Source: Limimaricola cinnabarinus LL-001
GTDB lineage: Bacteria; Pseudomonadota; Alphaproteobacteria; Rhodobacterales; Rhodobacteraceae
Direction of reading: 5' to 3'
NCBI RefSeq assembly: GCF_000466965.1
Contig: NZ_BATB01000026.1
Span: forward strand, 1 to 45,214
Length of the DNA stretch: 45,214 nt
Positions 8,944-17,022 of the stretch are shown here, in pieces. The notes beneath the pieces were generated by a model that saw only the letters and a list, made by a program, of their open reading frames with translations, made no database searches and was not told where the DNA came from. The position numbers were made by a program, and so were the translations under genes. How positions within the stretch are numbered: the stretch's first letter is position 1; every line of letters begins with the position of its first letter.

Positions 8944-9657
8944 ATGTCTGAGCCGCATCTGATCGGCGAGGCGATGACCGGCGGCTATGGGCGCGGCGCG
9001 GACATCCTGCATGGCTGCACGCTGTCGGTCGACAAGGGCCGGATCGCGGTGATCGTCGGCCCCAACGGCGCCGGCAAATCGACCGCGATGAAGGCGGTGT
9101 TCGGCATGCTGAACCTGCGGTCGGGCTCCGTTCGCATCGGTGGCGAGGACATCACCGCCCTCTCACCGCAGGACCGCGTCGCCAAGGGCATGGCCTTCGT
9201 GCCGCAGACCTCGAACATCTTCCCGTCGATGACTGTCGAGGAAAACCTCGAAATGGGGGCGTTCTTGCGCCGCGACGACATCCGCCCGACGATGGAGCAG
9301 ATCTACGACCTGTTCCCGATCCTGCGCGACAAGCGTCGGCAGGCCGCGGGAGAGCTGTCGGGTGGCCAGCGCCAGCAGGTCGCCGTGGGCCGCGCGCTGA
9401 TGACGCAGCCTTCGGTGCTCATGCTCGACGAGCCGACGGCGGGCGTGTCGCCCATCGTCATGGACGAACTGTTCGATCGGATCATCGAGGTCGCCCGCGC
9501 CGGCATTACCATCCTGATGGTCGAACAGAACGCGCGTCAGGCGCTCGAGATCGCCGATACCGGCTATGTCCTCGTGCAGGGCGCCAACGCCTATACCGGC
9601 ACCGGGGCCGAGCTTCTGGCCGATCCGGAGGTGCGCCGCACCTTCCTGGGAGGCTGA
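8944..9657 (+). CDS. livF: Branched-chain amino acid ABC transporter ATP-binding protein LivF
   Basis: Second ATPase of the transporter, 237 residues, the normal size. Walker A GPNGAGKST near residue 39, signature LSGGQRQQVAVGRAL and Walker B VLMLDEPTAG are intact, and the family ending VRRTFLGG is present. It pairs with LivG to drive LivHM. Start 8944 follows livG by 39 nt; the next gene begins 1 nt after its TGA. Confidence 0.94.
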   Translation: MSEPHLIGEAMTGGYGRGADILHGCTLSVDKGRIAVIVGPNGAGKSTAMKAVFGMLNLRSGSVRIGGEDITALSPQDRVAKGMAFVPQTSNIFPSMTVEENLEMGAFLRRDDIRPTMEQIYDLFPILRDKRRQAAGELSGGQRQQVAVGRALMTQPSVLMLDEPTAGVSPIVMDELFDRIIEVARAGITILMVEQNARQALEIADTGYVLVQGANAYTGTGAELLADPEVRRTFLGG

Positions 9658-9658
9658 G

Positions 9659-10039
9659 ATGAAATCTCTGATCCTTATGATCGCCGCCCTGCCCGCTCCG
9701 GCCTTCGCCGAAGGCGCGCGGATCGTGTTCGACTGCCGGACCCTGACGCGCTGCGACGCCGCCGGGTCCTGCGACGTCGCGACCGATCCGCACCGCTTCA
9801 CCTTTGCGCCGCTGGCGCGCGGCACCGACGAGATCGACCTCTACGAGGTGAGCTATGACGAGGTGACGGCCAAGGCCGAGGCCCCGGCGGGGCTGCGCCA
9901 ATTCTCATGGAGCGAGGGCGAGGCCGACCGGCAGACCCTGCTTCTCAACGACGACACACATGCGACATGGCACCGGCTGCGCGAGAACGACGCGGGCAAC
10001 ACCGAGATCGCCTTCCTGCGCTGCGAGGTGCTGCAATGA
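9659..10039 (+). CDS. Small secreted protein encoded inside the liv operon, function unknown
   Basis: I do not recognise this 126-residue protein. It has a short Sec signal peptide (MKSLILMIAALPAPAFA) with likely cleavage after AFA, and a mature domain of about 109 residues containing four cysteines (DCRTLTRC, GSCDV and LRCEV), which may form two disulfides in the periplasm. The gene starts 1 nt after the livF stop and its TGA overlaps the livH ATG (ATGA), so it is tightly coupled to the transporter genes. This suggests a periplasmic accessory to the LIV-type importer, but the role is inference from position only. Confidence 0.78.
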   Translation: MKSLILMIAALPAPAFAEGARIVFDCRTLTRCDAAGSCDVATDPHRFTFAPLARGTDEIDLYEVSYDEVTAKAEAPAGLRQFSWSEGEADRQTLLLNDDTHATWHRLRENDAGNTEIAFLRCEVLQ

Positions 10040-11049
10040 CCGATCTTCTGAACGCGATCGTCGCGCTGTCGAACTTCGTTCTGGTGCCGGGGGCCGCCTA
10101 TGGCGCGCAGCTGGCGCTCGGCGCTTTGGGCGTGACGCTGATCTACGGCATCCTGCGGTTTTCCAACTTCGCCCATGGCGACACCATGGCCTTCGGCACG
10201 ATGGCGACGATCCTCGTCACATGGGGGCTGCAATCCATCGGCATCAGCTTCGGCTTCCTGCCGACGGCCCTCATCGCCTTGCCCATCGGCATCGCCATCA
10301 CCGGTCTGCTGCTTCTGGGCACAGACCGGGTGATCTACCGCTTCTACCGCAAGCAGAAGGCCGCGCCCGTCGTCCTCGTCATCGTGTCGATCGGCGTGAT
10401 GTTCGTGATGAACGGCCTCGTGCGCTTCATCATCGGCGTCGGCGACATCAACTTCGCCGATGGCGCGCGTTTCGTCATCAACGCGCGCGAGTTCAAGGAG
10501 ATGACCGGCCTCGACGAGGGTCTCGCCATCCGCTCCACCACACTGATCACGCTGGTCACGGCGGCGATCGCGGTGGCGCTGCTGTTCTGGTTTCTTAACA
10601 GGACGCGCACCGGCAAGTCGATGCGCGCCTTTTCCGACAACGAGGATCTGGCGCTGCTGTCGGGCATCAACCCCGAGCGCGTGGTTGCCGTCACATGGCT
10701 CATCGTCGCCGCACTCGCGACCACCGCCGGCGTGCTCTACGGCCTCGACAAGTCGTTCAAGGCCTTCACCTACTTCCAGCTGCTGCTGCCGATCTTCGCC
10801 GCCGCCATCGTCGGCGGCCTCGGCAACCCGCTAGGCGCCATCGCGGGCGGCTTCGTGATCGCCTTTTCCGAGGTGCTGGTCACCTATGCTTGGAAGAAGG
10901 TGCTTGAATACCTGCTGCCCGAGAATCTCGAGCCGTCGAGCCTCGTGCAGCTTCTCTCCACCGACTACAAATTCGCCGTGAGCTTCGCGATCCTGATCAT
11001 CGTGCTGCTGTTCAAGCCCACCGGCCTCTTCAAGGGACAGTCCGTATGA
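10036..11049 (+). CDS. livH: Branched-chain amino acid ABC transporter permease LivH
   Basis: Inner-membrane permease of 337 residues with about eight hydrophobic segments. LALGALGVTLIYGILRFSNFAHGD near residue 25 is the standard LivH opening, and the cytoplasmic loop RAFSDNEDLALLSGIN contacts the ATPase. GGLGNPLGAIAGG follows near residue 260. It overlaps the preceding small gene and the following livM gene by ATGA on each side. Confidence 0.94.
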   Translation: MTDLLNAIVALSNFVLVPGAAYGAQLALGALGVTLIYGILRFSNFAHGDTMAFGTMATILVTWGLQSIGISFGFLPTALIALPIGIAITGLLLLGTDRVIYRFYRKQKAAPVVLVIVSIGVMFVMNGLVRFIIGVGDINFADGARFVINAREFKEMTGLDEGLAIRSTTLITLVTAAIAVALLFWFLNRTRTGKSMRAFSDNEDLALLSGINPERVVAVTWLIVAALATTAGVLYGLDKSFKAFTYFQLLLPIFAAAIVGGLGNPLGAIAGGFVIAFSEVLVTYAWKKVLEYLLPENLEPSSLVQLLSTDYKFAVSFAILIIVLLFKPTGLFKGQSV

Positions 11050-12344
11050 CCGCGCGTGGCTATCTACTCTATGCCGGAATGGCGCTGCTGGTCGTCCTCA
11101 CCGGCATGTTCCAGGGCTGGAACCTAGCGCTGACGATCCTCAACATGGGGCTGATCTCGGCGATCATGAGCTTGGGCGTGAACCTGCAATGGGGGTTCGC
11201 CGGGCTCTTCAACGTCGGCGTCATGGGCTTCGTGGCGCTGGGCGGTCTTGCCGCCGTGCTGGTGTCGCAGCCGCCCGTGGCCGAGGGCTGGAACGCGGGC
11301 GGCCTGCGGCTCTTGGGCGCGCTGGCGCTGGGTGCCGCCGTGCTGGTCGCGGCGGTGCAGATCTGGAAGCGCAAGATCGGCGGGCGGATGCGCACTCTGG
11401 TGATGCTGGCGCTGCTGATCGGCGGCTTCTTCCTGTTTCGCGCGGCGCTCGACCCGGCGGTCGAGGCGATCGAGGCGATCAATCCTTCGCTTTCGGGCTA
11501 TCTCGGGGGCTTGGGCCTACCGATCATCGTGGCGTGGCCCGTGGGCGGCCTGCTGGCCGCCGGGGCCGCGTGGATCATCGGCAAGGCGGCGCTGGGCCTG
11601 CGCTCGGACTACCTCGCCATCGCGACGCTGGGCATCGCCGAGATCGTGATCGCGGTTCTCAAGAACGAGGACTGGCTGTCGCGCGGCGTGAAGAACGTGG
11701 TCGGCCTGCCCCGTCCCGTGCCCTACGAGGTCGACCTGCAGCGCGATGCGGGCTTCGTCGAGCGTGCGGCGAATTACGGGCTCGATCCGGTCACCGCCTC
11801 GACGCTCTGGGTCAAGATCCTTTATGCGGGGCTCTTCACCGTCGTGCTGGTGATCATCCTGTGGCTGGCGCAGCGGGCGCTCGCTTCGCCATGGGGCCGG
11901 ATGATGCGCGCGATCCGCGACAACGAGGTCGCAGCCAGCGCAATGGGCAAGAACGTCACCGCGCGGCACCTGCAGGTGTTCATCCTCGGCTCGGCCGTCT
12001 GCGGCATCGCGGGCGCGATGATGACCACGCTCGACGGTCAGCTCACCCCCGGCTCCTATCAGCCGCTGCGCTTCACCTTCCTCGTCTGGGTGATGGTGAT
12101 CGTCGGTGGATCGGGCAACAATTACGGGGCGGTGCTGGGCGGTTTCCTGATCTGGTGGCTGTGGGTGATGGTCGAGCCGCTGGGCCTGTGGACCATGGAC
12201 CTGATCACCTCGGGCATGGCCGCCGACAGCTGGCTGCGCGGGCATCTCACGGACTCGGCGGCGCAGATGCGGCTGATGACCATGGGGGTGATCCTGCTCG
12301 CGGTGCTGCGCTTCAGCCCCAAGGGCCTCATGCCCGAACGCTGA
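11046..12344 (+). CDS. livM: Branched-chain amino acid ABC transporter permease LivM
   Basis: Second permease, 432 residues, with about ten hydrophobic segments. Family landmarks are GLNL-like opening LISAIMSLGVNLQWGFAGL, LRSDYLAIATLGIAEI in the middle and the ATPase-coupling loop MMRAIRDNEVAASAMGKN. It is longer than many LivM proteins because of extra sequence between residues about 75 and 150. It ends FSPKGLMPER as usual for the family. It is last in the operon and is followed by a strong terminator. Confidence 0.93.
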   Translation: MTARGYLLYAGMALLVVLTGMFQGWNLALTILNMGLISAIMSLGVNLQWGFAGLFNVGVMGFVALGGLAAVLVSQPPVAEGWNAGGLRLLGALALGAAVLVAAVQIWKRKIGGRMRTLVMLALLIGGFFLFRAALDPAVEAIEAINPSLSGYLGGLGLPIIVAWPVGGLLAAGAAWIIGKAALGLRSDYLAIATLGIAEIVIAVLKNEDWLSRGVKNVVGLPRPVPYEVDLQRDAGFVERAANYGLDPVTASTLWVKILYAGLFTVVLVIILWLAQRALASPWGRMMRAIRDNEVAASAMGKNVTARHLQVFILGSAVCGIAGAMMTTLDGQLTPGSYQPLRFTFLVWVMVIVGGSGNNYGAVLGGFLIWWLWVMVEPLGLWTMDLITSGMAADSWLRGHLTDSAAQMRLMTMGVILLAVLRFSPKGLMPER

Positions 12345-12367
12345 GCGACGCGTCCGGGGACAAAGGT

Positions 12368-12403
12368 AAAGGGCGGCGACCGGATATGGTCGCCGCCCTT
12401 TTT
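12368..12403 (+). terminator. Intrinsic terminator after liv operon, possibly bidirectional
   Basis: A perfect 14-bp stem (AAAGGGCGGCGACC and its complement) around GGATAT, ending in a run of five T on the plus strand. It lies between the convergent livM and HupE-type genes. The minus-strand side has only TTT, so it may work weakly for that gene also. Confidence 0.88.
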
Positions 12404-12423
12404 CATGCGCCGGGCGATGAGGC

Positions 12424-13563
12424 TCAGAGCAGCGTGCGCTCGATCACCCACCAGATGCCCACCAGCGCGATCGCGGCCGAGGCCGGGACCGCGATGACGC
12501 GGCGATACCACGGCTTGCGCCAAGCCCAGCCCACCGCGAGAAAGGCCAGCGCGATCACCGTGAGCTGGCCCAGCTCCACCCCGATGTTGAAGCCGATGAG
12601 CGCGGGCACGAAAGCCCCTTCCGGCAGGCCGAATTCGCCCAAGACGCTGGCAAAGCCGAGCCCGTGCAGCAGGCCGAAGCCAAACACGATCACCGGCCGC
12701 CAGAGGCCCAGATGCGGGAACACGATGTTCTCGATCGCGACGAAGGCGATCGAGGCTGCGATCAGCGGCTCCACGATGGCGGCGGGCACCGACACGTAAC
12801 CCAAGGCCGCCAGCGCCAGCGTCACCGTATGCGCCAGCGTGAAGGCCGAGACCTGCCACAGCAGCGGCCGCAGCCGGGCGGCGAGGAAGAACAGGCCCAG
12901 CACGAACAGGATATGGTCCAGCCCTTTGGGCAGGATGTGGTCGAAGCCCACGGGGATGTAGTTGACGAGGCTGGCCCAAGACCCGGCCTGGTCGCCACCG
13001 CCAAGGCGGATCGGATCCGAGAGCGTGCCCGCCTCGAGATAGCCATCATAGGGCTTTTCCACCCCCTGCTGGCGCAGCACCAGCGTGCCGAAGGCGGCAT
13101 CCCAGCCGACCTGCACGGTTTCGGCCCCCTCGGGCAACGGCGCCGAGAAGGACAGCCGGGCCGGACGAGGCAGCGACAGGTCACCCGGCTCGGGGATCTC
13201 CACCCCATCGAGTTCGGGCGTCACGGCCGCCCCGTCGACGAGGATCTCGATCCGCGACGCCATCTCGGGCCAGAAGGCCCGGAACCGCGCCTCCATGGCC
13301 TCGGCGTCGAGTGCGCGCAACGTGTCGTAGGTTTCGGCTTCGGGTGCTGCATTGGTATCGGTCACGGCACCAAGGTCGATCCCGGCGACATAGCCTTCGA
13401 GGGGTGCCTCGACCGCGAAGGTCAGACGGTCGCCCTGCCGCTCCATGTCGGCGATCGCGGGCAGCACTTCATGCGCCCGCGCCAGCATTGCCCATGATGC
13501 AAGAATGCTTGACAGCAGCAGGGCGAGAGCCACTCTCGCCCCCAACCCAAGGAGCCCGTGCAT
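12424..13563 (-). CDS. HupE/UreJ family membrane protein
   Basis: A 379-residue protein: a signal/anchor (ARVALALLLSSILASWAMLARA, at residues about 9-30), a periplasmic region of about 170 residues, then six to seven membrane helices with the His/Asp motifs typical of HupE/UreJ_2: PVGFDHILPKGLDHILFVLG, LAHTVTLALAALG and FGLLHGLGFASVLG. Relatives are considered nickel/cobalt transporters or accessory proteins, by homology mainly. The start codon at 13563 overlaps the divergent DUF4198 start in one CATG; an alternative ATG at 13578 would extend it by five residues. No urease, hydrogenase or cobalamin gene is in view. Confidence 0.85.
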   Translation of the reverse strand: MHGLLGLGARVALALLLSSILASWAMLARAHEVLPAIADMERQGDRLTFAVEAPLEGYVAGIDLGAVTDTNAAPEAETYDTLRALDAEAMEARFRAFWPEMASRIEILVDGAAVTPELDGVEIPEPGDLSLPRPARLSFSAPLPEGAETVQVGWDAAFGTLVLRQQGVEKPYDGYLEAGTLSDPIRLGGGDQAGSWASLVNYIPVGFDHILPKGLDHILFVLGLFFLAARLRPLLWQVSAFTLAHTVTLALAALGYVSVPAAIVEPLIAASIAFVAIENIVFPHLGLWRPVIVFGFGLLHGLGFASVLGEFGLPEGAFVPALIGFNIGVELGQLTVIALAFLAVGWAWRKPWYRRVIAVPASAAIALVGIWWVIERTLL

Positions 13564-14356
13564 GCGTGTTATTTCCATCTGCCTCGCCTTGTTGTCCACG
13601 CCCGTCGCGGCGCATGAATATTGGATCGAACCGCTCGATTGGCAGATCGGCGCGAACGATAAGGTGCAGGCCCGGCTTGTCAACGGATCGGACTTCGTCG
13701 GCATCGAGTTCGCCTTTCTGCCCGATCGTTTTACCCGCTTCGACCTGATTTCGAATGGCCGGGCGGTTCCTGTGACCGGGCGGCTCGGATCCCGCCCGGC
13801 CCTCGACAAGAAGGCCCCCGCCGAGGGTCTCGTGGTCGCGGCCTATGTCTCGACCCTGAACCTGCTGACCTATGACGACCGTGAGACATTCGAGAAATTC
13901 ATCGCCGAAAAGGATCTTGGCGCGGTGGTGCAGGCCCGTGGAGATCAGTCAAAAGACGTCCCCACCGAGGTCTTCACGCGCTATTCCAAGGCGCTGATCG
14001 GCGTCGGCGACTCCGAAGGCAGCGACAGTCACCTCGGCCTCGCGGTCGAGCTGGTGGCGCTCGACAACCCGTATACCGACGATCTTTCCGACGGGCTGCG
14101 AGTGCAGTCGTACCAAGCCGACACCCCGCGCGCCGACACGCAGATCGAGCTGTTCTCGCGCGATCCCGAGGGCGAGGTGGAGTTGACGCTGCACCGCACC
14201 GATGCCGAAGGCGTGGCGGTGCTGCCGGTCGAGCCGGGGCATGATTACCTCGTCAGCGCCGTGGTGCTGCGGGCGCCGGACAGATCCATAGCGGCGGCCA
14301 CGGGTGCCGTGTGGGAAAGCCTCTGGGCGGCGCTGACCTTTGCCGTCCCCGATTGA
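13562..14356 (+). CDS. DUF4198 domain-containing periplasmic protein
   Basis: A 264-residue secreted protein. A signal peptide (VISICLALLSTPVAA) is followed at once by HEYWIEPLDW, the characteristic start of the DUF4198/NikM-like family, whose members occur with nickel or cobalt uptake systems and may bind metal by this N-terminal His. The start at 13562 has AAGGAG 7 nt upstream. It is divergent from the HupE-type gene, sharing its start region, so both may serve one metal-handling system. The psuK gene follows after 32 nt. Metal specificity is not known. Confidence 0.8.
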   Translation: MRVISICLALLSTPVAAHEYWIEPLDWQIGANDKVQARLVNGSDFVGIEFAFLPDRFTRFDLISNGRAVPVTGRLGSRPALDKKAPAEGLVVAAYVSTLNLLTYDDRETFEKFIAEKDLGAVVQARGDQSKDVPTEVFTRYSKALIGVGDSEGSDSHLGLAVELVALDNPYTDDLSDGLRVQSYQADTPRADTQIELFSRDPEGEVELTLHRTDAEGVAVLPVEPGHDYLVSAVVLRAPDRSIAAATGAVWESLWAALTFAVPD

Positions 14357-14388
14357 CCGGGGCGCGGGGCTGCGGCAGACCGGAGCCC

Positions 14389-15280
14389 ATGAACAAGCCA
14401 CCTGACATCCTGTGCATCGGCTCCGTGCTGTGGGACGTGATCGGCCGCACGGCGAGCCACATGCGCGTGGGCTCGGACGTGCCCGGCCGCATCCACCGCC
14501 TGCCTGGCGGAGTCGCGATGAACATCGCGATGACGCTGGTGCGTTTCGGCCTGCGTCCGGCGCTGCTGAGCGCGCTGGGCCGCGACGTCGAGGGCGACGA
14601 GTTGGCCGCCGAGGCGGCGCGCATGGGCATGGAGGTCGAGCATCTCTATCGCTCGGACGACCTGCCCACCGACATCTACATGGCGATCGAGGGCGCCAAC
14701 GGCCTCATCGCGCGATCGCGACGCGCATTCGCTCGAACAGGCGGGTGACAAGATCCTGCGCCCCTTGGATGACGGGCGGCTGGGCTCGGCCGACGCTCCT
14801 TGGGCGGGACTCGTGGCGCTTGACGGCAACCTCACGACCGAGCTTCTGGCGCAGATCGCCCGATCGCCGCTGTTCGCGCGCGCCGATCTGCGCGTGGCCC
14901 CCGCCAGCCCCGGCAAGGCCGAGCGGCTCCTGGCGTTGATGGGCCACCCGACGGCGACGCTCTATGTCAATCTCGAGGAGGCCGGGCTGCTGTGCCATGC
15001 CGCCTTCGAAAGCTCCGACGCCGCGGCCCGCGCGCTGGTGGCGCGCGGCGCGCACCGGGCGCTGGTCACCGATGGCGGCCGTGCCGCGACCGTGGCCACG
15101 GCGCACGACGTGTTCACCCAGACCCCGCCGGAGGTGCTCGTCACCCGGGTCACCGGCGCGGGCGACACCTTCATGGCGGCGCATATCGCGTCCGAGGCCG
15201 AGGGCATGGCACCCGAGGCCGCGCTCGCGCGCGCGCTCACCGCCGCCGCCACCTACGTATCCGGAGACAACCCGCTGTGA
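14389..15280 (+). CDS. psuK: PfkB family carbohydrate kinase, probable pseudouridine kinase, frameshifted
   Basis: Phosphorylates pseudouridine to its 5'-phosphate for PsuG. N-terminal DILCIGSVLWDVIGR and LPGGVAMNIAMTLVRFG (substrate region) and C-terminal RVTGAGDTFMAAH (PfkB signature with catalytic Asp) are clear. The reading frame is broken at 14712-14721: inserting one G after 14712 and one after 14720 gives GLIAAIADAHSLEQAGD and rejoins both halves, for a protein of 297 residues. A net shift of two bases is exactly what two deletions predict. The assignment to pseudouridine rests on the GTGA overlap with psuG. CGGAG lies upstream of the start. Confidence 0.87.
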
Positions 15281-16191
15281 TCGATATCCAATATTCGCCC
15301 GAGGTCGCCGAGGCGCGCGCCGAAGGCCGCCCGCTCGTCGCGCTCGAAAGCACGATCATCACCCACGGCATGCCGTTTCCGCAGAACGTCGAAACGGCGC
15401 GCCGCGTCGAGGCCGAGATCCGCGCCCATGGCGCCGTGCCCGCCACCATCGCGGTGCTAGAGGGGCGGCTGCATGTCGGCCTGACCGACAACCAACTCGA
15501 CCGGTTGGGGCAGGCACGCGACGTGGCCAAGCTGTCGCGCGCCGATTTCGCCGCCTGCCTTGCGCGTGGCGGCGACGGCGCGACCACGGTGGCCGCGACG
15601 ATGATTGCGGCGAGGCTTGCGGGGATCGAGGTCTTCGCGACGGGCGGGATCGGCGGCGTGCATCGCGGCGCAGAGGACAGCTTCGACATTTCGGCCGATC
15701 TGCACGAGCTGGCCAAGACGCCGGTGACCGTCGTCGCGGCGGGCGCCAAGGCGATCCTCGACCTGCCCAAAACCTTCGAGGTGCTGGAGACGCTGGGCGT
15801 GCCGGTCATCGCCTATGGGCAAGACATGCTGCCCGCTTTCTGGTCGGCCACCTCCGACATGCCCGCGCCGCTGCGCATGGACAGCGCCGCCGCGATCGCC
15901 GCCGCCGCCCGGATGCGCGCGGCGATGGGGCTCGATAGTGGCCAGCTCGTCGCCAACCCGATCCCCGCCGAGGCCGAGATCCCGGCCGAGGAGCTGCGCC
16001 CGGTGATCGAACAGGCGCTGGCCGAGGCCGAGGCGCAGGGCATCGCCGCCAAGGCCGTGACGCCCTTCCTGCTGGGCCGGATCTTAGAGCTGACCGGGGG
16101 CCGCTCGCTCGAGAGCAACATTGCGCTGGTGCTCAACAACGCGCGGCTCGGCGCGGCCATCGCCGTCGAGCTGGGCAAGACGCGCAGCTAG
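15277..16191 (+). CDS. psuG: Pseudouridine-5'-phosphate glycosidase
   Basis: Cleaves (reversibly) the C-C glycosidic bond of pseudouridine 5'-phosphate to uracil and ribose 5-phosphate. The 304-residue length is normal. Catalytic residues expected for the family appear in ALESTIITHGMP (Glu) and AAGAKAILDLPKT (Lys), with FATGGIGGVHRG and VANPIP as further family motifs. It begins with GTG at 15277, overlapping the psuK stop by GTGA. The pair forms a pseudouridine salvage unit; no dedicated transporter is adjacent. Confidence 0.95.
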   Translation: MIDIQYSPEVAEARAEGRPLVALESTIITHGMPFPQNVETARRVEAEIRAHGAVPATIAVLEGRLHVGLTDNQLDRLGQARDVAKLSRADFAACLARGGDGATTVAATMIAARLAGIEVFATGGIGGVHRGAEDSFDISADLHELAKTPVTVVAAGAKAILDLPKTFEVLETLGVPVIAYGQDMLPAFWSATSDMPAPLRMDSAAAIAAAARMRAAMGLDSGQLVANPIPAEAEIPAEELRPVIEQALAEAEAQGIAAKAVTPFLLGRILELTGGRSLESNIALVLNNARLGAAIAVELGKTRS

Positions 16192-16289
16192 GCCTAGTCC
16201 CGGCCCCGGCATGTGCGTGCCCCATTGCCGGGGCACGTGCGCGCGCCTAGATAGGCTGTAGCCTCGACGCGCAAAGGACGAGCCCGCCC

Positions 16290-17015
16290 GTGACCCGCCC
16301 GCCGATCCTGCCGCCGTACCCAGACGAGCCGCCGCGTCGCCGCCGCCTCATCGGCATTCTGCGCAACAACTTCATCGCGGGCGTCGTGGTGATCGCGCCG
16401 ATCGGCCTGACCGTCTGGCTGATCTGGACTTTGGTAGGCTGGATCGATGGCTGGGTCCTGCCATTCGTGCCGAACCGGTTCAATCCCGAGCAGTATATCG
16501 GAATCAACCTGCGCGGTGTCGGCGTCATCTTCTTCATCCTGTTCACCTTTCTGGTGGGCGCTTTGGCCAAGGGATTTGTCGGGCGCAGCCTGTTGCGGAT
16601 GGGCGAAAGCCTCGTGGCCCGGATGCCGGTGGTGCGCTCGGTCTATTCGGGGCTCAAGCAGATCGCGGAGACGGTCTTCGCGCAGAGCGAGACCAGCTTC
16701 GATCAAGCCTGCCTGATCGAATATCCACGCAAGGGGTTGTGGGCGCTGGCCTTCATCTCCACCTCGGCCAAGGGCGAGGTGGCGCGCCGCCTGCCGGGCG
16801 GCGAGGATATCGTCACGGTGTTTCTGCCGACCACGCCCAACCCGACCTCGGGCTTTCTGCTGTTCCTGCCGCGCTCGGAAGTCACCGTGCTCGACATGTC
16901 GGTCGAGGATGCGGCCAAGCTGGTGATCTCGGCGGGCCTCGTGACGCCCCCCGACCATCTGCGGCCCGGAAGCGTGGACGCCTCGGCGCTGCGCACCGGC
17001 ACGGCCGGGCGCTGA
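16290..17015 (+). CDS. DUF502 family membrane protein
   Basis: A 241-residue protein with two membrane helices (FIAGVVVIAPIGLTVWLIWTL, near residue 28, written here only in part, and GVGVIFFILFTFLVGALA near 77) followed by a cytoplasmic domain containing VRSVYSGLKQIAETVF and VFLPTTPNPTSGFLLF, both hallmarks of DUF502. A proline- and arginine-rich start precedes the first helix. The start codon is GTG at 16290. Function of the family is unsettled. It converges with the patatin gene with 7 nt between their stops. Confidence 0.87.
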   Translation: MTRPPILPPYPDEPPRRRRLIGILRNNFIAGVVVIAPIGLTVWLIWTLVGWIDGWVLPFVPNRFNPEQYIGINLRGVGVIFFILFTFLVGALAKGFVGRSLLRMGESLVARMPVVRSVYSGLKQIAETVFAQSETSFDQACLIEYPRKGLWALAFISTSAKGEVARRLPGGEDIVTVFLPTTPNPTSGFLLFLPRSEVTVLDMSVEDAAKLVISAGLVTPPDHLRPGSVDASALRTGTAGR

Positions 17016-17022
17016 GGCGCGA

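Noticed and set aside
12424..14356. Complete nickel/cobalt uptake operon
   Set aside because: Only two related families are present, with no ATPase, urease, hydrogenase or cobalamin genes in the window.
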